DNA from: Clostridium pasteurianum
GTDB taxonomy: Bacteria > Bacillota > Clostridia > Clostridiales > Clostridiaceae
NCBI RefSeq assembly: GCF_001705235.1
Contig: NZ_MCGV01000001.1
Coordinates: 3,290,181-3,354,180, forward strand
DNA: 64,000 nt
Direction: 5' to 3'
Of this stretch, positions 19,231-28,445 are shown piece by piece (position 1 is the first letter of the stretch; each line of letters starts with the position of its first letter). The position numbers and the translations under genes were made by a program. The notes under the pieces are model-generated. The model saw only the letters and a program-made list of their open reading frames with translations, was not told the DNA's origin and searched no databases.

Positions 19231-19383
19231 CTATTTATTAGGAGCAGAATTCTTTATAGTTGAAGTCCATTGATTGTTTTCTGCTGTTTTTTCTTTTTTG
19301 CCATGCGAGTCGGATTTATTAAAGGAATCTGTAGGTAATGAAGTCCATTGGTTGTTTTCAGCTGTTTTTTTACACTTATTCAT
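19231..19383 (-). CDS. 50-residue protein with duplicated KTAENNQWTS motif
   Basis: A short gene with an excellent AAGGAGGGTAAAA site before its ATG. The product is hydrophilic and contains KTAENNQWTS twice (residues 6-15 and 32-41) joined by an 16-residue linker. No signal peptide, membrane helix or cysteine pair is seen. The size, polarity and duplicated NQW core recall small spore-associated proteins, but I do not recognise the family. It is convergent with the radical SAM gene and shares its terminator region. Confidence 0.8.
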   Translation of the reverse strand: MNKCKKTAENNQWTSLPTDSFNKSDSHGKKEKTAENNQWTSTIKNSAPNK

Positions 19384-19657
19384 TTTTACCCTCCTTATAT
19401 GAGTAATAATTTGTGCATACAGCAGAATAATATAATACTGTAGGCAAGTTTATAATAAATTAATTTTTGTAATTAATCATTAATTATTGTGCTACTAAAA
19501 TTAAAATTAATTCACAATTTTAAAAATTAAATGTAGATAAATTTTTTCTATAAATATATAATAATTATAAGAAATATATTAGTTAATTTGAGATTTTTCT
19601 ATTTTACCTTAAAGCTGGTATATCCGGTGTTCATTTTAAAAAATGAGGGTGATAAAT

Positions 19658-19909
19658 ATGAATCAAATCTATAGAAGAAACAAATATATAATAGTACCTG
19701 TATGCAGCGATTATTTAGTCATAAATACCAATAAAATATTTAAAAAAGGGCATACACACGTCAAGAAAATTAATACGGCAAAAATGCTGATAGATCTCGC
19801 AATATTTAAAGAAATACCTAAAAATCCGTATTTTATAGAAAACTTAATAAGGATTAGTGATGATGAAAATTATATAAAAAAATTGAAAGTATGCAGCGTA
19901 AGAAAATAA
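19658..19909 (+). CDS. small uncharacterised protein, 83 residues
   Basis: Basic, no signal peptide (…YIIVPVCSDYLVINTNKIFKKGHTHV…). GAGGGTGA at 19644-19651 supports the second ATG at 19658 over the ATG at 19643. The mixed beta-strand and helix pattern suggests a small folded domain; no family recognised. Followed by its own terminator. Confidence 0.6.
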   Translation: MNQIYRRNKYIIVPVCSDYLVINTNKIFKKGHTHVKKINTAKMLIDLAIFKEIPKNPYFIENLIRISDDENYIKKLKVCSVRK

Positions 19910-19918
19910 ATAAAAAAG

Positions 19919-19982
19919 AGCTTAGAATCTTTAATATACATCCTTTAGTATGGATAATTGTTAGGGTTCTAAGTTTTTATTT
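19919..19982 (+). terminator. Rho-independent terminator
   Basis: CTTAGAATC (19921-19929) pairs with GGTTCTAAG (19965-19973) across a long partly paired loop and is followed by TTTTTATTTT. Confidence 0.65.
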
Positions 19983-20200
19983 TGAAAAATTTACCTTGCT
20001 CTTATTTTAAGCGAATTAATAGTATTTTCGAAACAATTTAAATAAAAGTCAATAAGACTTGCTTCAAATTATAAAAAGACTTAGAAATTTTAATTTGTTT
20101 GAGCTTTTTTCAGCGAGTTATTAAAATTCCTTAGTATTTTTATAATTTGGAGCTTAGTCTTATGATTTTTATTTAATGTTTCAAAATACTATTAATTCAC
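19982..20200. repeat. palindromic repeat family 1, full-length copy
   Basis: GCGAATTAATAGTATTTT (from 20011) and an inverted version ending at about 20199 bound a roughly 190-bp unit whose arms pair over most of their length. The right arm (TTTATAATTTGGAGCTTAGT… to the end) is nearly identical, inverted, to the short copy at 13.9 kb. The flank 19988-20010 also matches that copy. The unit fills the gap before pepQ. Confidence 0.8.
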
Positions 20201-20271
20201 AATATTTTTGTGCAAGCACTTGACTATATAAATAAGAATAGTAAATTATAAGTTGTGAGGAGTGAATTGTA

Positions 20272-21351
20272 ATGAATAATAGTAGAATAAAAAGAATAGT
20301 AGACAATATGAAAAAACACAACTTGAATCAAATTTTAGTAACATCGCCTTCAAGTGTTTTTTATCTTTCTGGTGTATGGATTGATCCAGGCGAAAGACTT
20401 ATGGCAATGTATATAGACGATGATGAGAATGTAGTATTAATGCTTAATAGTTTATTTAAAAATAATCCTGGTTTAGGGGAAATTAAGACTATGACCTATG
20501 ATGACAGTGAAGATCCTATACCTATGCTTCTCAAAGTCATTGATGAAAATAGTACACTTGGAATTGATAAAAATTGGCCAGCGCATTATTTGATAGAAAT
20601 TATGGAGCAAAAGCCTAATATGAAGTTTGCAAATTCTTCACTTATTGTAGATGAAGTTAGAATGATAAAGGATGAAGAAGAAATAAAACTTTTAAGAGAA
20701 TCTTCAAAAATAAATGACAAGGTAATGGAAGAATTAGTTCAGTATATTTCTAAAGATAAAACTGAAAAAGAAATGGCAGAGACAATAGAGGGTATCTTTA
20801 AGAAGAATGGAATAGAAAAACAGTCTTTTGAAACTATCTGTAGTTACGGAAAAAATGGGGCAGATCCTCATCATTTTCCAGATAATACAAAATTAAATGA
20901 TGGCGATTCAATAGTTATAGACATGGGTGGAGTTTATAATTATTATTGCTCAGATATGACAAGAACATTTTTCTACAAGGAACCACCAGAAGAAGCAAAG
21001 AAAATTTATGAAATAGTTAAAAGAGCTAATGCAGCAGGTAAAAAAGCTGTAAAACCTGGTGTTAAATTAAGTGATATAGATAAAGCTGCTAGAGATGTAA
21101 TTGAAAAAGAAGGTTACGGCAAATATTATACACATAGGACAGGTCATAATATAGGAATAGACGATCATGAGGAACCATCTGTAGGAGGAAATTCAGATTT
21201 AGTAGCTAAAAAGGGCATGGTATTTTCGATTGAGCCTGGTATATATATTGGAGGAAAATACGGTGTTAGAATAGAAGATTTAGTTGTTGTAACTGAAGAC
21301 GGCTGCGAGGTCTTGAATGAGGTATCTAGGGACATTAAGATAATAAAATAG
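20272..21351 (+). CDS. pepQ: Xaa-Pro peptidase, M24B family
   Basis: Cytoplasmic metallopeptidase that splits dipeptides or N-terminal residues before proline. 359 residues: creatinase-like N-terminal domain (1-125) and pita-bread catalytic domain. All five dinuclear metal ligands are visible: Asp217 (IDMGG), Asp228 (SDMTRTFF), His292 (TGHNIG), Glu321 (IEPGIY) and Glu335 (RIEDLV). GAGGAGTG precedes the ATG. The neighbourhood also has a proline symporter and an oligopeptide importer, consistent with proline-peptide use. The length fits the PepQ/YpdF-type enzymes. Confidence 0.9.
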   Translation: MNNSRIKRIVDNMKKHNLNQILVTSPSSVFYLSGVWIDPGERLMAMYIDDDENVVLMLNSLFKNNPGLGEIKTMTYDDSEDPIPMLLKVIDENSTLGIDKNWPAHYLIEIMEQKPNMKFANSSLIVDEVRMIKDEEEIKLLRESSKINDKVMEELVQYISKDKTEKEMAETIEGIFKKNGIEKQSFETICSYGKNGADPHHFPDNTKLNDGDSIVIDMGGVYNYYCSDMTRTFFYKEPPEEAKKIYEIVKRANAAGKKAVKPGVKLSDIDKAARDVIEKEGYGKYYTHRTGHNIGIDDHEEPSVGGNSDLVAKKGMVFSIEPGIYIGGKYGVRIEDLVVVTEDGCEVLNEVSRDIKIIK

Positions 21352-21370
21352 TTTTAGGGAGATAATGGTT

Positions 21371-22051
21371 ATGAGTAAATATGTTATGAGTGATTTGCAT
21401 GGCTGTTATGATACATTTACTAAAATTTTAAAACTAATAAATTTTTCTAGAGAAGATGAACTTTATATTATTGGAGATATATTTGATAGAGGACCGGAAC
21501 CTTTAAAAATTTTTGATTACATTATGGAGAACGAAAATATACATCTTATGAAGGGCAATCATGAATATATGTATCAAGGATTTTATGAAACTGGTTCTCC
21601 TGATCTCTGGTTTTTAAATGGTGGTAAGGTTACTTACGATGAAATAATGGGGCGTGGAGCTTCTTTTAATGATAAGTTATATGAATATGTAAAACACCTT
21701 CCTATTTATAAAATTGTAGGCAATAATATTTTAGTTCACTCAGAGGTGTTTTTTCCTGATAATTATGAGCAATTAAGTGTTCATGATATACTAAGCATAC
21801 AAGTTGAAGAGGCAGTATTATGGGGAAGACATAACATAGGAAAAGAGAAAAAACTTGGAGAATACAATATTATTTGTGGACATACCCCTGTTCAGGCTAT
21901 ACAAAGTTTTGAAACCAAAGAAGATGTTAAAATACTGAAGCGAAACAGTACTTTTTATATAGACTGCGGATGTGTTTATGGTGAAGAAGCAGGAGGAAAA
22001 CTTGCAGCTTTAAGACTAGATGATTACAAAGAATACTACGTTGAAGCTTAA
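21371..22051 (+). CDS. PPP-type serine/threonine phosphatase-like metallophosphoesterase
   Basis: 226 residues. Motifs of the calcineurin superfamily in order: MSDLHGCYDT, GDIFDRGPEP, GNHEYM, and HTPVQ near 175. The GDxxDRG signature places it with bacterial PrpA/symmetrical Ap4A-hydrolase-like enzymes. The second of two ATGs is preferred from its spacing to AGGGAG. It follows pepQ by 19 bases and is likely cotranscribed, though a functional link is not evident. Confidence 0.82.
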   Translation: MSKYVMSDLHGCYDTFTKILKLINFSREDELYIIGDIFDRGPEPLKIFDYIMENENIHLMKGNHEYMYQGFYETGSPDLWFLNGGKVTYDEIMGRGASFNDKLYEYVKHLPIYKIVGNNILVHSEVFFPDNYEQLSVHDILSIQVEEAVLWGRHNIGKEKKLGEYNIICGHTPVQAIQSFETKEDVKILKRNSTFYIDCGCVYGEEAGGKLAALRLDDYKEYYVEA

Positions 22052-22066
22052 TGTGCAAAATTTAAA

Positions 22067-22249
22067 ATTAAGAATTAAGAATGAAGAATGAAGAATTAAG
22101 AATGAAGGATGATTTTTTGCCGCTTTGCTCTGGAAAATCTACATTTTATAAAAGAACATTTCCACTTGTGGGAATGAAAGTAGTTATAAGTTTTGAAATT
22201 TTTCATAGTGGAACGGAGAAAAATTCACATTCATTCTTAATTCTTAATT
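22067..22249. repeat. palindromic repeat family 2, copy a
   Basis: Starts ATTAAGAATTAAGAATGAA and ends with the inverted version TTCATTCTTAATTCTTAAT. The centre has the shared block GCCGCTTTGCTCTGGAAAA and AGTGGAACGGAGAAAAA. Related copies lie at 57.1 and 62.8 kb. Small terminal-inverted-repeat units without a gene are typical of non-autonomous mobile elements. Confidence 0.8.
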
Positions 22250-22296
22250 TTTTTGTTTTGCTTTAAAATATTTTGTATAACAAATGTAATTTATTT

Positions 22297-23766
22297 TTAT
22301 TCATTTAGTTTCTTCATCATAACATCAAAGGTTTTATCAACTGATTTATCATTCTGTGTTGTTAATAAGCTTACAACTATTATTGATATAAGTGAAAGTG
22401 AAAAGCCTGGAATCATTTCATATAAATATTTTGATAATCCAGAAGTAATCCATATAATTACAGTTAATCCTCCAACAATCATTCCTGATAGAGCACCGTA
22501 TTTAGTCATTCGCTTCCAATAAAGACTTAGTAAAAGAACAGGTCCAAAAGCTGATCCAAAACCTGCCCAAGCTTGACCTACGATAGTTAAGATGGTTTTA
22601 TTTGGCATATAAGCAATGAAAGTAGCAATAGCACCTATAACAAGTATGGAAATTTTACTTATCAGCATTTGCTTTTTTTCAGGAGCTTCTTTATTGAAGA
22701 AGGTAAGATAGAAATCCTTTGTGACCGAACTAGCACATACTAGAAGCTGCGAGGATAAAGTACTCATAATGGCAGCTAAAACTGCTGATAGTATAATCCC
22801 AAGTATGAATGGATGGAATAATACATCTCCTAGTTTAAGAAAAACCGTTTCAGGATCTTTTAGAGGCATATGCTTATCTGTAAAGTATACAAGTCCTATA
22901 AGTCCACTTGCGATAGCTCCTAGAAGTCCTATTGCCATCCAGCTTATACCTATTCTTCTAGCTGATTTTAATTCCTTTGCAGATTTAATTGCCATAAAAC
23001 GTACTATTATATGAGGTTGACCAAAATATCCAAGTCCCCAGGCAAAATATCCGATTATTGCTGCAACGCTCGTACCTCTAAATAAATCAAATAGTTTTGG
23101 GTCTATAGCTGTTACCTTATGTACAAATGTACCTGGAGCAACTCCTATATTCATATAGGCTACAACTGGAACCATTATTAAAACTACAAACATGAGTGAA
23201 CCTTGAAAAAAATCAGTAAGTGTTACGGCTAAAAATCCGCCAAAGTAAGTGTAAATGACAACTATAACAAGAGTCACTACTACGCCAGCAGTGTATGTAG
23301 AATTAAATAAATTTTTGAAAAGTTTTCCGCCAGACACAACACCAGAAGCTACATATAAAGTGAAAAAGACTAAAATAATTATTCCAGATACAAGTCGTAG
23401 AATATTTGAATTATCATTAAATCTATTTTCAAGATAATCGGGCACCGTTAAAGAATCATTTGCTACTTCAGTATAAATTCTGAAACGTGGTGCCAAAAGC
23501 AGATAATTGAAATATGCCCCAATAGTTAATCCAACACCTATCCATAAACTCGATATTCCTGTGCTGTAAACAGCTCCTGGAAGCCCCATTAGCATCCAGC
23601 CGCTCATATCGCTAGCACCAGCTGATAAAGCTGTTACCATAGGACCTAAGCTTCTTCCCCCTATTATATAATCTGAAATACCTGTGGTTTTTTTATAGGA
23701 ACTATATCCAATAAAAAGTAAGATAAGTAAATATAGTCCTATAGCTAAAAAAGTAGAAAAATGCAT
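22297..23766 (-). CDS. putP: sodium/proline symporter
   Basis: 489 residues with about 13 membrane helices of the SSS family. The helix-1/2 region GGRSLGPMVTALSAGASDMSGW carries the Na+/proline-site serines and aspartate characteristic of PutP, and GLGYFGQPHIIVRFMA follows in the expected place. Imports proline with sodium across the cytoplasmic membrane. It is divergent from the PucR-type regulator, so the 220-base gap may hold shared control sites. With PepQ nearby the region looks set for proline scavenging. Confidence 0.92.
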   Translation of the reverse strand: MHFSTFLAIGLYLLILLFIGYSSYKKTTGISDYIIGGRSLGPMVTALSAGASDMSGWMLMGLPGAVYSTGISSLWIGVGLTIGAYFNYLLLAPRFRIYTEVANDSLTVPDYLENRFNDNSNILRLVSGIIILVFFTLYVASGVVSGGKLFKNLFNSTYTAGVVVTLVIVVIYTYFGGFLAVTLTDFFQGSLMFVVLIMVPVVAYMNIGVAPGTFVHKVTAIDPKLFDLFRGTSVAAIIGYFAWGLGYFGQPHIIVRFMAIKSAKELKSARRIGISWMAIGLLGAIASGLIGLVYFTDKHMPLKDPETVFLKLGDVLFHPFILGIILSAVLAAIMSTLSSQLLVCASSVTKDFYLTFFNKEAPEKKQMLISKISILVIGAIATFIAYMPNKTILTIVGQAWAGFGSAFGPVLLLSLYWKRMTKYGALSGMIVGGLTVIIWITSGLSKYLYEMIPGFSLSLISIIVVSLLTTQNDKSVDKTFDVMMKKLNE

Positions 23767-23987
23767 ATTGATTGCCCCCTTTAAGTATATGCATGTATAA
23801 TATTATTAAGTTTGAAGTTACATGTTAAAACTCCACGAATATTATATTATCATACAAGTTTTGGTACAACAATAAAAATTGTTAAAGATTTGAGTATAAT
23901 GGTAGTAAAAATGAAATTATTACATAAAAAAATGTACAAATTTAATGATATAATAACACTATCTAAGCGGAAGGGGTGATATACTCT

Positions 23988-25604
23988 ATGGAAAAAGAGT
24001 TAGACAGCTTATCAGTAACAGAGATACTTGAAATGCCAATGTTTAAAAGAAGCATAGTTATAGCTGGAAGTCAAAATCTCAATAATAAATGCAAAAATAT
24101 AACTATATTAGAAACTCCAGAAGGACTGGAATGGCTTGAAGGTGGAGAATTTATTTTAAGTACAGGATACGCATTCAAAGATGATGAAGGGGCACTTAAG
24201 AATGTTGTTTATAGGGCATTCAAGAGAAAAGCAGCGGCAATTGCAATTAAAGAAAAGAGATATATAGAGTCTATTCCAAAAGAAATGATAATTCAGGCTA
24301 ACAAATATGGTATCCCACTTATAAAACTTCCGCATGATTTAGTTTATACAAGCACCATAACCAATTTTTATAATTCTCTTTTATATAAAAAAAATAGATA
24401 TATATATGAAGCTAAAGAGATGCATGAAAAGCTGCTTACAATAATGCTTGAAAATAAAAATGTTGAAGGTACGGTAAAAGCACTTTCTAATCTCACAAAT
24501 TTTAGTATTATTATAGTTGATAATGTGTTTAATATAATAGCTAAAAATGTAATTAATGGACATAATGATTTTTCAAAAGATATTAAAGAAGATAATATGG
24601 TACTCAGTAAGATAAGCAATATATCTGATATTTCGTGTTCTGTTGAATATAAAAACTATATAATAAACGAGTATAAAATAATATTTAAAAGTGAAATAAT
24701 AGGCTATATGTATGTAATAAGTGATTCTCATATAGTTGGACTTAATTTAGAGGCAGTTACTAAGGTTAGGAATATTTTAGCTTTTAAACTTGAGAAGGAA
24801 AGGGAAGAGCCTTTAAATATAGTAAATATAAATAAAATCATAACTAATATAATTTTGAATAGTAAGAAGTTACCTGAAGAATTTTATATGAATATTAAAA
24901 ATAATTATAGATGGAATGGGAGAGAGGAGTTTGTAGGACTTTGTGTTGAATTTAAATCGCATGGCTTGTCTAACGAAAAAAGAACTAAGTTAAGTGAAAG
25001 AGTATGCAGTCTTATAAGTAGAATATTTAACGAGAAAGGATTTTTTCTTACAGAAGATATTAATAAACTTACATTATTTTTTTCTATAGATGAAGAATTG
25101 AGTTTAGATAATATTATTAGTAAAATAACTGTTTTTGTAAATAAGTATGATAGTAATGTAAAGACAGCATTTTCTATTTCGAGAACTTATAAAGACATAA
25201 AGGACATACCTAAAATGTATAAAGAATGTTATATAGCATCATTATTTAATAAAAATGAAATTATTTATTATGATACGCTAGATACTATAAAGATTCTTTA
25301 TTCCTTGGGAGGTAATGCGCAAACTGTTGAGTATTGCAAAAAGACCGTTGGTAATATTGAAAAGTATGATAATGAAAATAAGAGTGAACTTATGAAAACT
25401 CTTACCGCATTTTTTAAATACGATATGAATAAAAAGTTAATTTCTCAAAAATTACACATACATCCTGAAACATTGAGATATAGATTAAAAAAGATTTATG
25501 AATTAACAGGATATTCTGTTAATACTACAGAAGGAATTTTCGCATTAGAGATGGGCATAAAATTGCAAAGAATAATGAATATTAATTCAACAGATATAAA
25601 ATAA
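23988..25604 (+). CDS. PucR-family transcriptional regulator
   Basis: 538 residues: N-terminal PucR domain (about 8-125; ILEMPMFKRSIVIAG, GGEFILSTGYAFKDD), a GGDEF-related middle domain (about 300-420) and a C-terminal HTH_30 (ISQKLHIHPETLRYRLKKI near 480). ATG 23988 with AAGGGGTG at 23971-23978 is preferred over the GTG at 23976. It is read toward the peptide-transport operon and divergently from putP; members of this family usually activate adjacent catabolic genes in response to a substrate. Confidence 0.85.
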   Translation: MEKELDSLSVTEILEMPMFKRSIVIAGSQNLNNKCKNITILETPEGLEWLEGGEFILSTGYAFKDDEGALKNVVYRAFKRKAAAIAIKEKRYIESIPKEMIIQANKYGIPLIKLPHDLVYTSTITNFYNSLLYKKNRYIYEAKEMHEKLLTIMLENKNVEGTVKALSNLTNFSIIIVDNVFNIIAKNVINGHNDFSKDIKEDNMVLSKISNISDISCSVEYKNYIINEYKIIFKSEIIGYMYVISDSHIVGLNLEAVTKVRNILAFKLEKEREEPLNIVNINKIITNIILNSKKLPEEFYMNIKNNYRWNGREEFVGLCVEFKSHGLSNEKRTKLSERVCSLISRIFNEKGFFLTEDINKLTLFFSIDEELSLDNIISKITVFVNKYDSNVKTAFSISRTYKDIKDIPKMYKECYIASLFNKNEIIYYDTLDTIKILYSLGGNAQTVEYCKKTVGNIEKYDNENKSELMKTLTAFFKYDMNKKLISQKLHIHPETLRYRLKKIYELTGYSVNTTEGIFALEMGIKLQRIMNINSTDIK

Positions 25605-25633
25605 TAGATAAGTTTTTAAGCTAAATGCAAAAA

Positions 25634-25679
25634 AAGCTGTATATTTATGTACAATCATAAATATGTGGCTTTTTTTTTA
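25634..25679 (+). terminator. Rho-independent terminator after the regulator gene
   Basis: AAGCTGTATATTTATG (25634-25649) pairs with CATAAATATGTGGCTT (25656-25671) and is followed by a run of T. It separates the regulator from the transport operon. Confidence 0.85.
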
Positions 25680-25797
25680 TGATTATTCAGTATTTTTAAC
25701 TTTATTAAAATTTATTATAATTTATCTATAAAAATAATAAATTTACAACTACACTATGAATTTGATTATAAATTTAAAAAAAAGAGGGGGAAATAAT

Positions 25798-27384
25798 GTG
25801 AAAAAGACAAAAAGAATTTTCTGTAGTATTCTATCTATTATTATGATGTTGGGGCTTTTAGCTGGATGTGGAAAGAGCAGTACATCATCTTCTAGTTCTA
25901 CACCTACTAAAGGTGGAAAACTTACGATTGGATTGAATCAGGTTCCTAAAAATCTTGATCCAATAAAATATACAGGTACTTATGAATCAGATGTAATGGC
26001 TGCGATATTTGATACTCTTGTTACATATGATAAGAATTTAAAGAATATTGTACCGTCAATAGCTACTAAATGGACTGTTTCAAGTGATATGACTGAATAT
26101 ACCTTCGATTTAAGAAAAGATGTATATTTCCAAAAAGGAAAATATCAAAATGGAAGAAAAATGACAGCAGAAGATGTCAAATATAGCATCGAACGTTCAG
26201 CAAAACAATCTGCAATGAAAAGATTAAGAGGCGTTCAAAGTGTTACTGTAACAGGTGACGACCAAGTAAAAGTTAAACTTGATAAACCTAATGCAACTTT
26301 TTTAGTTCAACTTACAGATGAAGGAAATGCAATTGTCCCAAAAGAAGAAGTTGAAGGATGGGGAGATCAGTTTGGACTTCATCCAGTTGGAACAGGAGCA
26401 TTCAGTTTTTCAAGTTGGGCAAAGGATGACAATATAACTCTAAAGAAAAATGATAAACATTTTGGAACTAAGGCTAATGTTGATACTTTAGTTTGGAAAT
26501 TTATACCTGATGATAGCATGATGGTTAATGCTATTAAAACAGGTGAAATTGATATAGCTACAACAGTTCCAGGTGCTCAAAGAAATAGTATTAAGAACGA
26601 TAAAAATTTAAGTCTTGTAAGCACACCTGGTCTTGATGTATATTTTACGGCAATGAACATGCAAAATGGTCCTACAAAAGATATAAGAGTTAGGGAAGCA
26701 ATTTCTTATGCGGTGGATGTAGATCAAATCGTTAAATCTATTTTCAAATGGGGAGGAGCAACAAGAGCATATTCACCAGTTCCACCTAAATCATGGGGTT
26801 ACAATAGTGATATGAAAAATCTTGCTGTAAAACATGACTTAAAGAAAGCTAAAGAACTTATGAAAGAAGCAGGTTATGAAAATGGCTTTAAAGCTACTAT
26901 AGTTACACCTCAAGATCCAAACAGAATTAAGATGGCAACTATACTTCAAACACAACTCAAAGAAATAGGCATTGACCTTCAAATAAGTTCAATGGAATGG
27001 GGATCTTTCAGCGATACGGTATCAAAGGGAAAGGCAGATTTCTATACATTAGCATGGTCATGGTATCCAGATCCAGACTTCTTCCTGTATCAAATGTTTT
27101 CATCAAAGCAGATAGGAGCTCTTGGAAATGGTCAAGGATATAAAAATGATGAAGTTGATAAACTTCTAGATGAGGCAACTCAAAAGACAGTTAATCAAAG
27201 TGAAAGAGCTGAGACTTATAAAAAGATACAGGAAATTATAGCTAAAGATTATCCTAGAATTGAAGGATGGAATCAAGATGAAGTTAATGCTGTAAGAAAT
27301 AAAGTACATGGTTATTATGTATATCCTGATGGACTCATAAGAGTAGTTTCACCAGGAGAAAATGTATGGGTAGATAAGCAATAA
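25798..27384 (+). CDS. oligopeptide ABC importer, substrate-binding lipoprotein
   Basis: 528 residues, SBP_bac_5 (DppA/OppA) family. The N-terminus is a lipoprotein signal with lipobox LLAGC (Cys24), then a Ser/Thr linker. The family core is clear: LTIGLNQVPKNLDPI, TYEFDLRKDVYFQKG-like strand, GRKMTAEDVKYSIERS and VGTGAFSF. GTG 25798 is taken as the start because GAGGGGGAAATAAT lies directly before it. It binds peptides outside the membrane for the permeases and ATPases that follow. Confidence 0.92.
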   Translation: MKKTKRIFCSILSIIMMLGLLAGCGKSSTSSSSSTPTKGGKLTIGLNQVPKNLDPIKYTGTYESDVMAAIFDTLVTYDKNLKNIVPSIATKWTVSSDMTEYTFDLRKDVYFQKGKYQNGRKMTAEDVKYSIERSAKQSAMKRLRGVQSVTVTGDDQVKVKLDKPNATFLVQLTDEGNAIVPKEEVEGWGDQFGLHPVGTGAFSFSSWAKDDNITLKKNDKHFGTKANVDTLVWKFIPDDSMMVNAIKTGEIDIATTVPGAQRNSIKNDKNLSLVSTPGLDVYFTAMNMQNGPTKDIRVREAISYAVDVDQIVKSIFKWGGATRAYSPVPPKSWGYNSDMKNLAVKHDLKKAKELMKEAGYENGFKATIVTPQDPNRIKMATILQTQLKEIGIDLQISSMEWGSFSDTVSKGKADFYTLAWSWYPDPDFFLYQMFSSKQIGALGNGQGYKNDEVDKLLDEATQKTVNQSERAETYKKIQEIIAKDYPRIEGWNQDEVNAVRNKVHGYYVYPDGLIRVVSPGENVWVDKQ

Positions 27385-27396
27385 AATAATTAATTG

Positions 27397-27436
27397 TGGA
27401 GCAGTATATTATTCCAGGTGCTGCTCCATAATTAAA
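27397..27436 (+). terminator. intra-operon hairpin between binding protein and permease
   Basis: TGGAGCAG (27397-27404) and CTGCTCCA (27421-27428) form a stem followed by an A/T-rich tail with TTTTT. Such partial terminators or mRNA stabilisers commonly raise binding-protein output above that of the permeases. Confidence 0.6.
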
Positions 27437-27482
27437 ATTTTTATAAGTTTATTTACCAAAATTGAATTGGTAGGTGATATAT

Positions 27483-28445
27483 TTGGCTAGATTTATACTA
27501 AAACGTTTGGGACAACTAATTGCAGTGCTTTTTATAGTATCTATAATAGTTTTTATTGTAACGCGTGTTATACCAGGTGATCCGGCAGCTGTAATGCTTG
27601 GCCCTCAAGCACCTAAAGATGCTGTGGTAAAAATGAGAGAAAGTCTTGGATTAAATAAACCTCTCATTATGCAGTATGGTAAGTTCCTACTTGGAATTTT
27701 ACATGGTGATTTAGGAGATTCTATATATTACCATGAAGCAGTATTGTCATTAATACTAGAGAGATTCCCCAATACCGTCTTACTTGCCAGTGCAAGTTTA
27801 TTAATAGCTTTAGTAGTTTCAATTCCAGTTGGAATAATCTCTGCAACAAGGAAAAATTCTATTTTTGATTATGTGAGTATGCTTTTTTCACTTATAGGAG
27901 TTTCTATGCCAGTCTTTTGGTTAGGTCTTATGCTTGTGCTTTTATTTTCTGTAAAGCTGGGGATTTTACCAGCGACGGGGATGGGTTCTTTAAGTAACGG
28001 AGTTTGGGATTTTATAAGTCATTTAATCCTTCCAAGTGTAGCACTATCAACTGTTTCTATGGGCACCTTTGCCAGAATAACTAGATCCAGTATGCTTGAG
28101 GTAATAGGTGAAGATTATATAAGAACAGCAAGGGCAAAGGGGTTAAGCGAAAAATTGGTAATTTGGAAACATGCACTTAGAAATGCACTTATACCACTTT
28201 TAACTGTTGTTGGAATGCAGATATCTTCATTATTAGGTGGTGCAGTTTTAACAGAGACTATTTTTGCATGGCCAGGAATAGGCAGACTTATTGTGGATAG
28301 CATTGAAAAACGAGATTATCAAATGGTTCAGGGAACTGTACTTTTTGTAGTTGTTATTTTTGTAATTGTTAATTTAATTGTGGATATATTATATGTGATT
28401 GTAAATCCTAAATTGAGTTTTAGTGAAGAGGGGAGCGGAAAATAG
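27483..28445 (+). CDS. peptide ABC importer permease, DppB type
   Basis: 320 residues, six membrane helices, with the binding-protein-dependent transport signature EDYIRTARAKGLSEKLVIWKH (EAA loop, about 210-230) that docks to the ATPase. A TTG at 27483 with AGGTGA five bases before it gives the standard N-terminus MARFILKRLG; an in-frame GTG at 27474 is an alternative. Ends one base before dppC. Confidence 0.9.
   Translation: MARFILKRLGQLIAVLFIVSIIVFIVTRVIPGDPAAVMLGPQAPKDAVVKMRESLGLNKPLIMQYGKFLLGILHGDLGDSIYYHEAVLSLILERFPNTVLLASASLLIALVVSIPVGIISATRKNSIFDYVSMLFSLIGVSMPVFWLGLMLVLLFSVKLGILPATGMGSLSNGVWDFISHLILPSVALSTVSMGTFARITRSSMLEVIGEDYIRTARAKGLSEKLVIWKHALRNALIPLLTVVGMQISSLLGGAVLTETIFAWPGIGRLIVDSIEKRDYQMVQGTVLFVVVIFVIVNLIVDILYVIVNPKLSFSEEGSGK

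Noticed and set aside
19658-19909. Toxin or antitoxin gene
   Set aside because: No partner gene on the same strand and no recognisable toxin fold motif; left as an uncharacterised small protein.
22081-22266. 61-residue reading frame after the PPP-type phosphatase gene
   Set aside because: It is entirely within the family 2 palindromic repeat, and the codons follow the repeat units.
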